NCBI GenBank assembly: GCA_905221605.1
Contig: CAJNDS010000113.1
Span: 1,320,582-1,384,581 of the forward strand
Length of the DNA stretch: 64,000 nucleotides
Origin: Symbiodinium natans
Lineage: Eukaryota; Sar; Dinophyceae; Suessiales; Symbiodiniaceae
Direction of reading: 5' to 3'
Part shown: in pieces, positions 28,001 through 42,800 of the stretch
Layout of the letters: each line of letters begins with the position of its first letter
Numbering within the stretch: position 1 is the first letter of the stretch
Program-made: the position numbers and the translations under genes
Notes under the pieces: model-generated
What the model was told of the DNA's origin: nothing
Databases searched by the model: none
What the model saw: the letters and a program-made list of their open reading frames with translations, nothing else

Positions 28001-31000
28001 CCGAAGTGTCCAAAGTGCGTCTCTTGTCTCCCTTCTTATTTTCGCTGGCGTCACGAATCTGGGAGCCGGATCGTGAGAGGCGTCCACTGGTCCAGTTTCG
28101 TTCCTTACCGGCCTGCAGAAACTCCTTGCCTTGTCTGCTTGTGGCCGTAAACCCTTAACCTTAAACCAGCACACCTCAATCACTTTGGACCTCTAAACCC
28201 TAAACCCTAAACCCTAAAGCCTAAACCCTAAACCCTAAACCCTAAACCCCCCCCCCTTCCGGCAGCCCACCTGAGCCTGAGTACGTCGCATGGATGGCAC
28301 GCACGAGCTCGACCAGGACCTGCAACTAACATGGTTTAGGGTTTAGGGTTTAGGGTTTAGGGTTTAGGGTTTAGGGTTTAGGGTTTAGGGTTTAGGGTTT
28401 AGGGTTTAGGGTTTAGGGCCTCAAGCTCCTGTGATGCTACCTCTAGCTGCAGCCAACATGCGGCATGAGGCATTGAAACCCCACCCAGCTGCCCCAAACC
28501 CTAAACCCTAAACCCTAATCCCTAAACCCTAAACCCACCCAGCTGCCTTCAACAGCGAGGGAATGGTCACAAACGCATTCGACTTGGCGCGCTCCAAGCA
28601 CAGTGGCAAAAACCTTGGGAGGTCAGGACAGCTCAGGTCAGCCCCCCAAAAAATGAAATAAGTATAAAAAGAGAAATAATCCCTATGTTACCCTTTTAAG
28701 GAAGAATATGCTTACGAAAAAGATTTTGGGGGGGTTCTTCAGCAAATAGCAGGAAATGCTCTTGGAGCGCAAGGTTTTGAGCTCAAGGGCTGTGCGATTG
28801 GGGACAACCGGCAATGCACTGCCTCCACAGCTTGGCGTGGACTTGCCGCAGGGTCCCTGACTCCCTAGGTGATCCATGGAATCGGTGATCCATGGAAGTG
28901 TATCATATATATCTATACATACAGGCACCTATTTCTTGATTTATTTGCTTAGTACCATTGTGATGCGTACACTACTGTGGTGATAATATTCCACGACTAT
29001 GACTATAAACTGGACTTTGAAATCAGGGGGGAACTCTAAACCCTAAACCCTAAACCCTAAACCGACCCTAAACCCTAAACCCTAAACCCTAAACCCTAAA
29101 CCCTAAACCCTAAACCCTAAGCAAATCAGGGGGGCTCGAAGACGATTGCCCGGTTCTCGATGCCATCGGCCAGGAAGTGCTGCATCAAGACCCTTTGCTC
29201 GGCACGCTCCAGGCGATTCCAGGACGCCTGGAGGTCTTCCAGGTCCTTTTTCGATGAAAGAGTACTAGTAATGCTAATAATAATAATAATAATCTGTAAC
29301 AGTGGTAATTAGCATGAATGAATAAGATGAATAATATGAATAATGCTACTTTAATCTTCGTCATTCTTTATAGTCCGACTAGTAGGCGCTTTGGCCACGC
29401 GACATTTGTCCAAGCCCGATTATGACTACAAAGCTAAGATCGAACGTTGGGCGATCTCGCCACTGCGATGCTCCCAAACTGCTTCCCTCCGCCCGGTGCG
29501 CTCCTTCGACGTCTGTGCGCGGCACAAGCCTCATGGAGCTGGGGGGATGTGCACAGAAGCATGTGCATCATGCATCGGCAGGATTGGAAAGCAGAGGTCC
29601 CCTAAAGCAGCAGGGCCACATGCAAAGCGCACGACTGCCAAGTCTGCGGTATTGCGCGGCATGCGCCCCAATTGAATGCCACGGTTGTGGAGGAAGGTCC
29701 AGTACAGCTTAGTGGGCTCCTGGCGCAAATCAACTGCGACATCTTTGAATGCCTTCTGACATGCTGTAGGGCCAGCTACTCTTGCAGACTCCGATGTGCA
29801 GTCTGTGCCACCTCCAATGGCTTTCCCTCCAAGGCTTGCACCCGAAACCCTAAACCCTAAACCCTTTTTGCATCCAGACTCCCGTACCCTAAACCCTAAA
29901 CCCTAAACCCTAAACCCTAAACCCTAAACCCTAAACCCTAAACCCCAGCTCGTTGTCGCCCGTCCTTCTCCAAGACCCTCTTCACGACCGAAAGCCCAGG
30001 AATTGTTGCGTTGGCATTGATCCGCGACATGAAGCGGGAACCCTGCCCGCCAGCTAGGCCGGACATGAATCCGAGCAGGAAGAGTACCTCAGCTCTTCGT
30101 TAACTGGGTTTAGGGTTTAGGGTTTAGGGTTTAGGGTTTAGGGTTTAGGGTTTAGGGTTTGGGGGTTTGGGGGTTTGGGGTTTGGGGGTTTGGGGGCTTG
30201 GGGGTTTGGGGGTTTGGGGGTTAGGGGTTAGGGCTTAGGGTTTTGGCGGAACTTCATCGACACACAAGCCGTGCAGGCTGGCATTGAATTGCCCTCATCA
30301 GCTGCCATGCGTAGCTTCTGGCAACCAGGAGGCATAGAACTGCAAAGCTTCTTGACCTCAAAAGCATGAGATCCGATGCTGGTGTGCTCCCGGAACCCTT
30401 AACCCTAAACCCTTTTTGAGCAACGGACTTTGGGGGCAACCCTAAACCCTAAACCCCAAACCCGAAACCCGAAACCCTTGCATCTGAAATTGGCGGGCTG
30501 CTGCCGGAGGCTTTGATGAAGTCCTTGAGCTGGAGAAGATTCGCAGGCACCTCGGCTAGCCAGATTTGCACACACGTGGGGGGATTTCCGATAATAGGGG
30601 GGGTACCCCTCTTGTACCCCCGATAGAATCGAATCCCCTAAAAGGGACCCCCAAGAAGGGCACCCCTATTTTCGGAAATATGGGCCAACAGGGGGTTTAC
30701 GATAAGAGGGGGGGGGAGGGGGGGGGGTACCTTCTTGGGGTCTATATTTTTTCAGGGGATCCTACGATTTGGGGGTCGATTTTGGGGGTCCCCGGCTCAG
30801 GCCTCCGAGGTCGAACGCACCAAGTGGGTAGTTCCATAAAGTTAAGGGTCCCTTTTTTAGTGTCCCTATGTGGTACAGCACCCTTGCAAAAGGACCCCAA
30901 AAAGGGACCCTAAGTTAGAGAACTACCCAAGTTGCTACAATGCCCAGCATTCAGATGAAGCGCATTTTCACCCTGGAGCATCTGCGCAAAATTGAAGGAC

Positions 31001-33002
31001 AGCTGAAGCTCCAGTGTCTGGGTCCTCACATTTCCAAAGACTTGACCCCTCAGCAAGAAATTGCACATCAAAAGACGAAAGCGGGTCTCTGGTTTCTCTT
31101 TGAAAAAGAGCATACTGCAGTCTTGGCCAGGTTCACATAGCTCCGTATCTCCGCTTTCAGGCTGTTACCTGATGGGGTCGCATCCGGGTACGCCGCCTCA
31201 GTTGACCCGGCACAACTAGGGCTTGGGCTTAATTAGGGTTTAGGGTTTAGGGTTTAGGGCCAGTTTAGGGTTTAGGGTTGAGGGTTTAGGGTTTAGGGTT
31301 TTAGGGTTTAGGGTTTAGGGTTTAGGGAATTAGGGTTCCTGGGCTTCAGTTTGGAGCTTAGATCGCCTGTGCTGCTTAGCCAGGGAACCATGATGTGGCG
31401 TACGGCTTGATCTGGGCGCTGATGCGAAGAGGGCAACTGACGAACCACTGGCCTGCCGTGCACAGCCAAGTCCAGCTGCATGTCACACATTGCTACCCTT
31501 AGGCACTTGGCGCGCAATGATGGCATGTTTTTCGCGAGTGCAACGCATCAGCCGCTCGAGCCTGTATTTTCCCACTGGGCGTACGGCCAAAAGCCAAATG
31601 GCTGCTAGCAACTTCCTTCCAGCAGTTCAGATGCGTTGCTGCTTATGCCTGTGCTTTGCGAGCTTGCAAGAACTCCCCGATCTAATTGCAGCAGTCCAAA
31701 TGCACAGCCGAGGCTCTCTTTCTCAGGAGCTGCCCATGCCAGGACGACTTGAAGCTGCTGCCACTGGGCCTTGGACAACCGGACCTCCGGCTTCTGCGGT
31801 GCAGTGAAGGCCTGTCAGCACAAACATTCAAGCCCACGCTGCAAGCAGAACCTCACAGGCACACCCGCAAGCCTTCGTTTTTTCCGAGTGCCGCTGACGA
31901 GTCAGGACTCTCCGCCCTTTTCCTGGTCCTAAACGAAGTTGCTGCCTTACGCAATGCAGCCACAGGCTCTGTTTTCCCACCTCAACTGCTAAGCCCCCTC
32001 CCAGCTCACGACAGCACAGCGAGAGATCATGCGTCCGCTCATCACTCGACTGCCTACGCTATGGAGGCGGTCAAGTTTAACACGAACCTCCTCAGGAGAA
32101 CTACTCTCAGACCAAAAGCCCCTCGATGAATCTTAGGGTTTAGGGTTCTTGCCACCTGCCTAGCAGCGAGTTTAGGGTTTAGGGTTTAGGGTTTAGGGTT
32201 TAGGGTTTAGGGTTTAGGGTTTAGGGTCAGGGGGGCAACCCGAAAAAAGCCCTTGTTGGGCCACTCCCCCAAAAGGGCCTCGTAGTCGTCGCGCACCAGC
32301 GCCAGCAGGCTCAAGATGGAGGACTCCACCCTCTCTTGCTCCTTCTGCTCGCCGAACCTCCCAAAGAGGCAGAAGGCGCAGAGCACGAAGCTGGCAAACC
32401 ACGGGTTTGGGGTTTAGGGTGCAGGGTTTAGGGTTTAGATAGCCGGGCACTTGGCGACCAAGAAAATAGACTGCAGGAAGCTGATCAGGGACGAACCGGA
32501 ACAAGCAATTCCAGATCGACCAACTACTATATACATTATGGGCTGTCATTTTGAATAGCTTGCCACTAAACAAAAACCCTAGCCTAGCTTCAAAGCCCAG
32601 CTCTCGTCTGGGCAACATGAAGGAAGTGACGCATTTTTGCAGGACGTGTTCTCTCTTGCTACCTGCTTCCTTGAGCTCCCACACAGGCCTCTTATCTTTT
32701 AAGGGCTCTCCCCCACCCTCTTAAATTTGGTCCAGGCGAAACGGCGCTCCCTTTCTTTTTCTTTCTTTGTCTTTCTTGCTTTCTTTCTTGAGGGCGAACC
32801 CGCGCGCACTCAGCGCGCCCCCCGTTTTGGGGTACTCGGCGGTGCTTGAACTCGGGGAGATATCCGATAACCCCCCCAATTCCCCATACGGGGCTCTCAC
32901 CCTCCAAGCCCCCCTCCAGTGCGACTCTGGACTCTGGGGGTTGTCGGTTTGGGCGCGCTTCCGGACTGCAGAGCCAAAAATCCCTCCTTCTCTCGTTCTC
33001 CT

Positions 33003-33034
<32 letters not shown>

Positions 33035-36000
33035 TGGGGTGTGGGGGCAAGCCCCCGCGCAAGCGCACGACCCCGCTCCCGCATCACATGAAACGCCTCG
33101 CCAAGGCCACATCTCTCGCTCTCTCTCTCTCTCTCGCTCTCTCTCACTCTTTCCTTTCTTTCTTTCTTTGTTTTTTCTTTCTGTCTTTCTTTCGTTGGGG
33201 CACTCTCTCTCTCTCTCTTTTCCTTCCTTCCTTCCTTCCTTCCAGCCCACGCAACCCCCCGAACGTGGGCCGCCCCCCCAAAAACAGCGAGTCGGAAATG
33301 CTCGGGACGAGTATGTAAACGGATAGGGGCGAGCCAGAAAAAGATCCCCCCCAGTCAGAACTTGAACACCCGAAGCGGCGAGTCGGAAAATTTGGGGACG
33401 GGCACCGCTTGGCGTCCAGAAAGGTTTCGGGTGCCCTAAACCCTAGACCCTAGACCCCAAACCCTAAACCCTAAACCCTAAACCCTAAACCTGGGGCCTG
33501 AGACTTCAGGTTTTTTTCAGCTTGGCATGTCGAAGGGCTTTGGGGGGAAGCCTCTTCAGGGTTCGCAGCTCTACCTCGAAACCCCTCAACCCGCAACCCT
33601 ACACCCTAAACCCTACACCCTCACCCTTAAACCCTAAACTCAGGGCCTAGGCCGCCCCCCTCGTTGGGGGGCGGCGCTTATTAAGCCTTTGACCTCGATG
33701 GCAAGCCGACCCAGGTCGCTCGCCCGCACTGGAACACGTTCTCCTCGGGACCAGTACTGGTCCCTTACAATGTTTTTACCCTCCCCAAGCCCTTGCGCCA
33801 GAAGGTGGCTGGCATTCTCGACGGGGTACCCCCAGGCCCGGACGCCCTCACAGCGTCTCCAGGGACCAGTCCCGGGGGGGTACCCCAGGGCCCCAGGGCA
33901 GGAGGACCCGGACCCCTCGCCGCAGCGTGTGCTGCCCCTTCCTCCGCCCTGGCCCTGGGCCCTCTCCTGGCCAGCCTCCCTGGCCTTGGCCGGGTCACTG
34001 AGCCGCTGCCCGGCCCTGCTGCCTGGCCCCCCCTGACCCCCTATGCCTCTCTCCTTTTTGTATGCAGCTAAGGACCTAGCCTCAAACCTTTCCCTTGGCT
34101 GAAAGTGGCCATCGGTGACGGAAAGGTCTTTTTTTGAAAGTAAGCGATTGTCATGAGTTTAGGCCTAAACCCTAAAAGGAATAGGTTTGGGTGGTTTTGG
34201 CACCTCGGACGGCGTGGGGAGGGAGACAAGTATTAGATGGCCCTCCACAATCGGGCCAGGACTGCTCTTCGCACCTGACGAGGCATTCGAGCCGCTGCTG
34301 CATCCAAACCTTCACAGCATCTACGCCCTGTCACAGCAAACCCTAAACCCTAAACCCTAAACCCTACACTCCAGATCCGCAAGGGCTCGCGGGTTGGCAG
34401 CCGAGGGTGCAAGGTTCCGAAGTTACGTGCTGGAGGGTCGGAGCAAGGCGAAGTTGGCTCTTAATCCAGGGATTCAGCAGGCCTGTCAAGGTTTGGGGTT
34501 TGGGGTTTGGGGTTTGCGGTTTGGGGTATGGGGTTTCGGGTTTAGGGTTTAGGGATCTGAGGGCCGTGGGGATTTAGGGTTTAGGGTGTTGTTGCCACCC
34601 GTCTAGGGTTTCGGGTTTAGCGAGGCCCTGTGTTTGAGTATACCAGTAGGTCGAGCCTGGCATGGAGGCCGTGCGTGGCGTCGAGCTCCACGAACGCAAT
34701 GCGCAACTTGTTGAGTATCTCTTCAGCCCTGGGTAGGGCGAAGATGGGACAAGGGGTGCCTCCGGCAGTGCGGCTAACAGTTACTACTATTTGCTTAAGA
34801 ACCCCGAAAGAATATCACATAATCATACCTGCAACGACCTTAATAAAGAATGATACTCTTTTTTTTGGGGGGGTTCTTAAGCAATTCGTAGATTACGCTG
34901 AGGTCGGGGCGATGGCTTCACTGCTGTGTCCAGAACCCAATTCATGAAGTCCATCGGCTGCAACGCACTCGCTTCCTTGACGACTACCCACTAGTTGTAT
35001 CACAAGGGTTTAGGGTTTAGGGTTTAGGGTTTAGGGGTTTAGGGTTTAGGGTTTAGGGTTTACCACAGTGCATCGCATGTAAGCATGCGAGAACGGTCAC
35101 ACTAGGCAGTGACGCCATATCATGCAGTCACCATTGGGATGCCGGTCCTGCACCTCGTTCAGGTCTATCACTTTGAGTATCTTGCCTTTGTTGAGCATGG
35201 CTGGGCACAACTTGCGACTTTCACCTGGTGTGCTCACGATGGACGGTCTCTGCCCAAGGTGCGCTCGTCTACATTCATGTCCATGTAGAACCTGTGATCA
35301 GATCATCGCAATGTGTGTGTGGCTTTCAATTTTGCCACGGGCATGGCAAGGGGAGATGTTGAGTCCTATTGCATGACAGGGGACGAGTTGACGCGGCACG
35401 CTTTCTTGGCACAGTCAATGTCCAGGTCCAAGATTTCCGAAACCCAAAGATCGCGAGTTGCTTCAGCGTACTGGGCAAGATACCTGTGACAGCCACATGC
35501 AGCAGGGAGAATGCCACTGGCCGACCCGAGTGTAGCAGCAGATACTCGACAGCGAACACAGGTCCAAAACAGTGACCTGAGGACTTTAGCCAATGCCAAA
35601 GTGCTCAGTGGCATACTCGATGAACATGGTGGCGCACATCGGTGAGTTGGCCCTGAAAGAAACAGGAAAGCCGCCATCTAGGGTTTGGGGGTTTAGGATT
35701 TAGGGTTTAGGGTGTAGGGTTTATGGGACGAGATCCACGTCTGAAGCTGACTGCATCGACCGCTCACTGCTGCGGGGGCGCAGCAAACTTGCCAAGGATG
35801 TGGCAGAAAGTACGAAGACCTCAGTATGCCAAGCGGCTTGGGAAGCTAGAGCCTTGCATCTTTGCAGCATTAGGCTGCTGGATGCGCGACGGCATTCTTC
35901 GACGCTTGGGCTTCACGGCCACCAAAAGCCCAACGAACCAAGGGCTACTTGGATTACTACCTTCTTTTCTTCTTGCATTCTCATTCTCGTACATTCGTAT

Positions 36001-36837
36001 ACTCTATTTGATTACTACCTTCTTTTCTTCTTGTACTCTTATACTTATATATTCGTATTATCCTAAGTGCTAATCAGCTTCTGGCCCATTGCTTGCATTT
36101 GTGCTGCTCACGCGCACGCCTAGACCCAGGCACTGATGGTAGCCTTTGCTTGCACTTGTGACTGGACATGTCTCTGGTCTGATTAAGGTATGGCCGGTAT
36201 GGGGAGTGAACACAAGCGATAAAGAACCCTGCGCCGCGAAGATACGCCCATGGTCTCGAATAAAGCCACAAAGGCAGATGACGACTGAATACACAACGGG
36301 GCCCGTGAACTTCAGCACCTTTCTTGAATCGGCAGCTACACGGCCGTGCACAGCAGCACTTGCGAAAATACACCTACAAGGAGCCCTTCTTAAGGGAGCT
36401 TGGTTGGGATGTTCCCCCCTTATACTAACAGTCCTGACTAGGGATTCTGGTAACCCCCTATCATAATCCATAAAAAAAGGACTGTTAGTATAAGGGGGAA
36501 CATCCCAAAGAGTAGCCCTAAACCCTAAGCCCTAAGCCCTAAGCCCTAAGCCCTAAACCCTAAACCTAAACCCTAAACCCTAAACCCTAAACCCTAAACC
36601 CTAAGATGATAGCAAAAAGGTGCTCGGGGACAGTTTGTGCCCATCTGAGATCGCGGCTTCCGCGAAGGACTCTGCCTCAGCGGAGCGCGACTCCAATGAA
36701 GTTCAGAGGTTGCGGTTTTGGAGGTTGCGGTTTAGGGGTTTCTCAGTCTCTAACCCTAAACCCTAAACCCTAAACCCTAAACCCTAAGTTTCTCTCACTC
36801 TCTCTCTCTCTCTCTCCCGCACGCGTGGCCCCCTCTC

Positions 36838-36882
<45 letters not shown>

Positions 36883-39800
36883 GTTTTAGGTGTTTAGGGT
36901 CTAGGGTTTCGGGTTTAGGGTTTCAGAGGTTGGATGATGGCTTCTACACACTCCGAAAGCCGAATGTTGCTTCACAGCGCCCCCAAGGCTTCACCGGGTA
37001 GAGAAGAACCCAGATTTCATTTCGGGGGCTGATGTCATCTAAGGCCGCAGCTGTCAATGTGCAAACGTGCATGACCGCTTCTGCATACAGAGCGACCTCG
37101 CATGTTCAGCACGATATGGCGCCGAGCAGAGCTGCCATAGATACGAGCTGCACCGCAGATGACAGAAGCCCTACTGTAGCTGAAATGGCACTGGCCTCGG
37201 CAAAGTAGCGGTGGGCGCCCGAGAAGCGAACGACTTGCTTTGCAGACTCGTCAACACCTGAAACGGCAGCAGTCACACAGAACCACACCTGTAAGTTGGG
37301 ATGCTCCCCCTTCTACTAACGGTCCGTAACAGGGATTCGAGTGCCCCCTATCAAGCACGGTTAATATTCAGGGGGTACATATCCCAACCTGCAAGGGACG
37401 CATCTGCTGTCAGCATCCCAAGGGAGCTCCCCCAACTTTAAGCAAGTGGAACCCTAAACCCTAAACCCTAAACCCTAAACCCTAAACCGAGCCTGGCCTA
37501 TGGCATAGTCGCCATGACTGGTCACAAACATCGTCTCGGCAAGGGAGCCCACGCTAAACACAGATTCCGCCTGCCAAGCGACAGTCGCATATGGGTTTAG
37601 GGTTTAGGGTTTAGGGTTTGGGGTTTGGGGTTTAGGGTGAAGTGCTAGGATGAAGAGGCATCCATGCATATGCCTTTTGTTGCTAGGCGTCTCCTGATCA
37701 TGCACTCCAAGAGGCCTCACTGTAGAAACGTTTTTGAAGCGCGCTGCAGAAATCTGCGAAGACTGGCCTGTCAAGTCAGGCATCGTCATCACACTCGCAT
37801 GCTCAACAACTCTCAGTCAAGGAACAGAAGGTCGCCACAGGCTTGTAACGTTACGGCACAAGAAAGGCAGAAGGCCTAATCAACCACAACAAACAAACAA
37901 ACTAGCTAACTAACAACAAACCAACAACAAACAACCAACAACCACAACCCTACTCCCCACAAGCCTTTAGACCATGTTAATTCTCAGCAAACCCTAAATA
38001 AACAAAAGCCTAATGCTCCAAACTGTCAGTCGTGGAACGCGAAAGCCAAACACGTAACAAAAGGCATATCGCGCAGACGGTCAAGTAGTAGGTGCATGGG
38101 GTGAACTCGCCCCTTATACTGCCCAGCCCTTAATAGGGATTCTAGTACCCCTACTATAATGCCTATCAAGGAGCTGTTAGTATCAGGGGTGGCTGGCATT
38201 CATACTTTTCTCAAGGCCGCAGGCGGCCAGGTTTAGGGTTTAGGGTTTAGGGTTTAGGGTTTAGGGTTTAGGGTTTAGGGTTTAGGGTTTAGGGTTTAGG
38301 GTTTAGGGTTTAGGGTTTAGGGTTTCGGGTTTTCAACCTCTGGTGCAAGCTTTAAGCATGCTCCAAGTCGCGGGAAGACGCTGGAAGTCAGGCTGAAAAG
38401 CGGGTGCTCTGTCAAGTTGCCTCAAGCCAGTGAAGATCCATCGAAATACTCCCCTTAGAGCCTTATTTAAAAAATGATATGTTTAACGCCCTCTTGGGTT
38501 TGCATAAACAAAAATACAAAAAATAGTTTCATCTAAAGAACCAGCCTCCAGCATGCCTTACTTTCGAAGTGTACTGCTTGAACTGCCATAGGAATCCTCG
38601 TATTATGATTTACGGAACATCCTCCCTTGATCACCCAGACCTTTGGGAGGATCCAAAAAGGTAAACCCCCAAACAGCACCCTTTACAACAATTGGGTCAT
38701 TTCTGGGAACCCTGAAAAAAAGATCTGCTTCTTGGGTCCTCCCAGGGGTTTGATTAAGGGGCAGGAGCGCCTCTAGGGTGCTTCACGACTTGCTTCTTTC
38801 TCCCTAAACCCTAAACCCTAAACCCTAAACCCTAAACCCTAAACCCTAAACCCTAAACCCTAAACCCTAAACCCTAAACCCTAACCCTAAACCCTAGTTT
38901 CTCCTCGAACCCTTAAGTTTGGGGTTTCGACTCTCACGCTCGCACAAGGCAGGCAAGGCTAGAGCTTAGGGCTTGGGGCTTGGGGCTTGGGGCTTAGGGC
39001 TTAGGGCTTAGGGCTTAGGGCTTAGGGTTTAGGGTTTAGGGTTTAGGATTTAGGATTTAGGGTTTAGGGTTTAGGGTTTTTTTCGCTCCCGCATAGCTGG
39101 CCGAACCGCAAGGCAGGGTGATGTCGATGAGAAGTCTGTGTCGGAAAAAGGGGCCCATTATCGGACCTGGTTTAGGGTTTAGGGTTTAGGGTTTAGGGCT
39201 TGTTGTGCTACCCGCCCAGCTCGCCTAGGGTGGAGGTTAGGCTTTAGGGTTTGGGGCAACCCTGATACCCTCATGGCCTTATACCCTAATGCCCGGACGA
39301 GGAGCTTCCGAATTGGAAAGTTGCGAGCTCAGCTTGCAGCATAGGCGAGATGAGGGCGCTGTCATAACCAATCCTGCAGGGCGAGTCTTGCACGGCTCAC
39401 AGAGCCAAGCAGGCATTAAAACTGCATGACGGATTTCTGAGCCCTTGATGCAGCATGTGCCGCAAGGTTTCGGAGACTGCCGCGCCATCTTGTAATCTGC
39501 GTAGCTCATGATGCGCATGAGCAGCCTGTCGCAACGAATGCAAGCAAGACACTGATGTCCCTGCACCTTCCGGCAGCAGCACCGCTGTCGACCCCAGCCA
39601 ACCCTCCCCAAGTAATAGCGAAACACGTGTTGCAGCGTGCTTTGAATCCCTTCAACCTGCCGCGACGGGCACGTAGAGTCGGGCATATTTGGAGGGCCCT
39701 CCTTCCACCCATCAACTAGGTAGTTTACGCATGCCCAAGGAACAAAACCAGAAAGTTGCTGATCTGAAGTAGCGGCTCAGTTGGGACGGCTTTGGTCTGA

Positions 39801-42800
39801 AGGAAAATTCGCAGCTCGCGCCGCTTCCCTGCAAAACAGACGCAAACCACAGCGAAAACGACAGCTCTGAGCGACTGTGACACCGGTCAGTAACAATTTG
39901 CTGATGATTCCGAGGTTCTACTTCGTTCGTTGTTGACCTGGCGAATCTCTTGGAGAGTGCCGGTCAATATAGAAAGCGCCGAGCCAATCACCAAAACCTT
40001 GGCATGCAAGGTACCGGGCATGTTGCACGCGCAGAGTCGCAGCAACCCAGAGCTGGAACAAAGCGCAGCTTCGAGGCCGTTGTCACGAAAAGCAGCAAGG
40101 AGATAAGGTGCTCCAGGCCACTGTCCTTGCAACAGCTCCGTAACCAAGCAACTGACTTTGGGCAGCCCGGCAGAATCTCCTGATAAGAGGTGCACGACAG
40201 GTTGGGAAGAGGGACTGCCCACCCCAGAGAAAGCACAGAAACCCCCAAACCCTAAACCCTAAACCCTAAACCCTAAACCCTAAACCCTAAACCCTAAACC
40301 CCGGTCGGGACCATGCTTGCCATGCGACAGCCATGAGAGTGGGCGGAGCTGGAGGCAGCAAGATCCACCCAATCGAATGGACATACTGCACGTAGCCCGT
40401 GGAGTTGGTGATCGACGCAAGCTCTATCCTCAGAGCAAGTGGAGCAAGTCGGGAACATACACACCTCATGTCTGACCCGATGAGGATGTTCATGCTCATA
40501 AGATTCATACTAGACATTCGTGGTGAATAGTAAATATGGCAACATGACGAACAATACTAATGACAACAATAGCGACCTAAGGCCCCAGGCCCCTGACACA
40601 TGCTTCTCTCATCTTCTCTCCAGGATTCCAACTGTCGATGTCGCTCGTCTCGGCCACTGCCTGGCGCCAGAGGCCGGAAACAGGCTTAATGGAACTCGGG
40701 TTTAGGGTTTAGGGTTTAGGGTTTAGGGCTTAGGGTTTAGGGTTTAGGGTTTAAGGGTCTAGGGCTCCCACCCCAGCGTATGGCCCCCTTGAGCTCTTCG
40801 TGTGCCCTGCCTTTCCGAGGCCGTACCAGATGCAGGCCATGATGTGGGCGATCATACCAATGGCCAGGAGCATGCGGCCGACGGTGAAGGCGAGGATGAG
40901 CCATTGGCGACCTGTAGATATCACCTCAAGGGAGGGTGAGCCTACGACATATGCCCCTAATATAGTCCCCCAAGCCCCAAGGAGTCGGCTTCCGTTATAA
41001 TAAGGATCCCAATATGGTACCCCTCTCTCTCTCTCTCGCTCTCTCACAGGCGCTCAGTCAATATCGAAAATTCCCCTACGCAGCTTGGCAAAAAGCGCTG
41101 TGGCGAACACCATCCAGCGAAGCCGTGGGAGCTACACAGGACACAAGCACACGAGCTAGAACTCCTTTGGCTCCTGTGGCTGTGCACGCGAAGTCGGGTG
41201 CACTGCCCCAATGAACCAAAAGCACTGATCCCCATATTTCCCTGATGAGCAAGACATTTCTATTTTTGTTGTCCCTTTTTTTTTGGTTGGTGGGGGGGGG
41301 GGGTGGGGGGGAGGGACTGAAGCAAGGCCGTAGTCTCTACGAAGAGAAAAGCTGAGGGGGTCACCAGGTTCTCGAGCAAGAGGTTGATCTTGCCTGCCTT
41401 CAAGAGGCGGAGAATGCGCAGAGTTCCTTGGCACTCGTTTGGCGGTGGGGGGGGGGGGGGGGGGGGGGCGAATAGCATAGTTATGTAGTGACCGTAAGGG
41501 AATACAGGAGAGTAATTCTTCCGACCCCTGAGTACTTACCCTAGACCCTAAACCCTAAACCCTGAACCCTGAACCCTAAACCCTAAGCCAAGCACCGTGA
41601 TTCACCGTGATCTAATCGCGAGCTGGCACGACCAAACCCAAAGTCAAGTACATCATGCGCCGCAGGACCGCTGACATGGACAACAAGTCGATGCCAAGAG
41701 CGCATGTAGATATGTATGGATATACACATATGTATATATATATATGTGGCGATCTGCGCTCAGTGCTGTCAGACTTGCTCGAGGCCACCCCCCCCCCCCT
41801 CCTAAAAACATGCTGCTGGACGGCCTCGCATCCTCCAACGTTGCCTGGCCGAAAAGGGCCGCATGATGCCACCAAGTCGCTGAGCAATCGAAGATATCGG
41901 GCCGATCGGAGGGATTGTAGAAATTCTTGGGACTGGTTTTCCTGGCCAAGACCCCCTAATGATGGTACACTTTCATGCTGAATAGGGTTGAGGGTTTAGG
42001 GTTTTGGGTTGAGGGATGAGGGTTGAGGGTTTAGAGTTTAGGGTTTGGGGTTTAGGGTTTAGGGTTTAGGGTTTGTTTATTCAATACTACGATGGCATAG
42101 CCTTAGCTACGTTGTTCCATTGCTACAGTGCTACATTTCTCACACTCGTCCACTGCTACATATCACGTTTCTTACATTCTAACAGTGTTACACGATGACA
42201 TGCTTACCTTCGTACATTCTTACATTCTTACATTCTTGCATTCTAGCATTCTTACATTCTTACATTCTTGCATTCTAGCATTCTTGCCTTCTTGCATTCT
42301 TGCATTCTTGCATCACAAGTCCACTCTTACCTGATATATTATTATGATATGAGTATACTTGTAAAATTACAATAGTTATAATTTTATTACGTTGTTGCAG
42401 TCTTTTCATACTACGACATTAATTTGCAAATGCAGGCATTGTCGCAAAAGCGGCTTGTGTTACAAGCTTGGTCGTGCGCCCCGGCCTGCTAAACAAAGGT
42501 CAACAGAAACAAAGCACCCACCCGGCATTCCCTGAGCCTGTGTTCGTAGCTGAGGGGACGATTGACCGAAACTGGAGATGAGTCCGCACAAACACCCGGA
42601 GCGCATTCAGGAGGCCTGTCGTCAAGCTGAGGCCTCCTCGCTTGACGCACAAGCCGGAGCGCCGCGCAGCCTAGTGGCTGCGGAGCAGGACCCGCAATTC
42701 CTGAAGTAGGTGCGCATGCCGCACGACCAGAGGCCCAAATTAAGATATCTACGAGTATATTGAGAAGCAGCTGCAAGGGCGTGCTGCCCTGCCCAGCCCA

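Noticed and set aside
32692-33326. Several 80-180-codon frames on both strands
   Set aside because: Dominated by CTTT/CT repeats with poly-Lys/Glu or Ser/Phe translation; no conserved counterpart in units A or C.
33689-34071. Pro/Gly/Ala-rich frames resembling collagen-like protein
   Set aside because: GC-rich block open in several frames; no match in sister units, located inside an intron.
36658-36675. Alternative split of exon 14 after GACAGCTG giving a 14-nt microexon
   Set aside because: Would need a CG donor and CAG|A acceptor, whereas the 18-nt version uses GC and AG|G like its neighbours.
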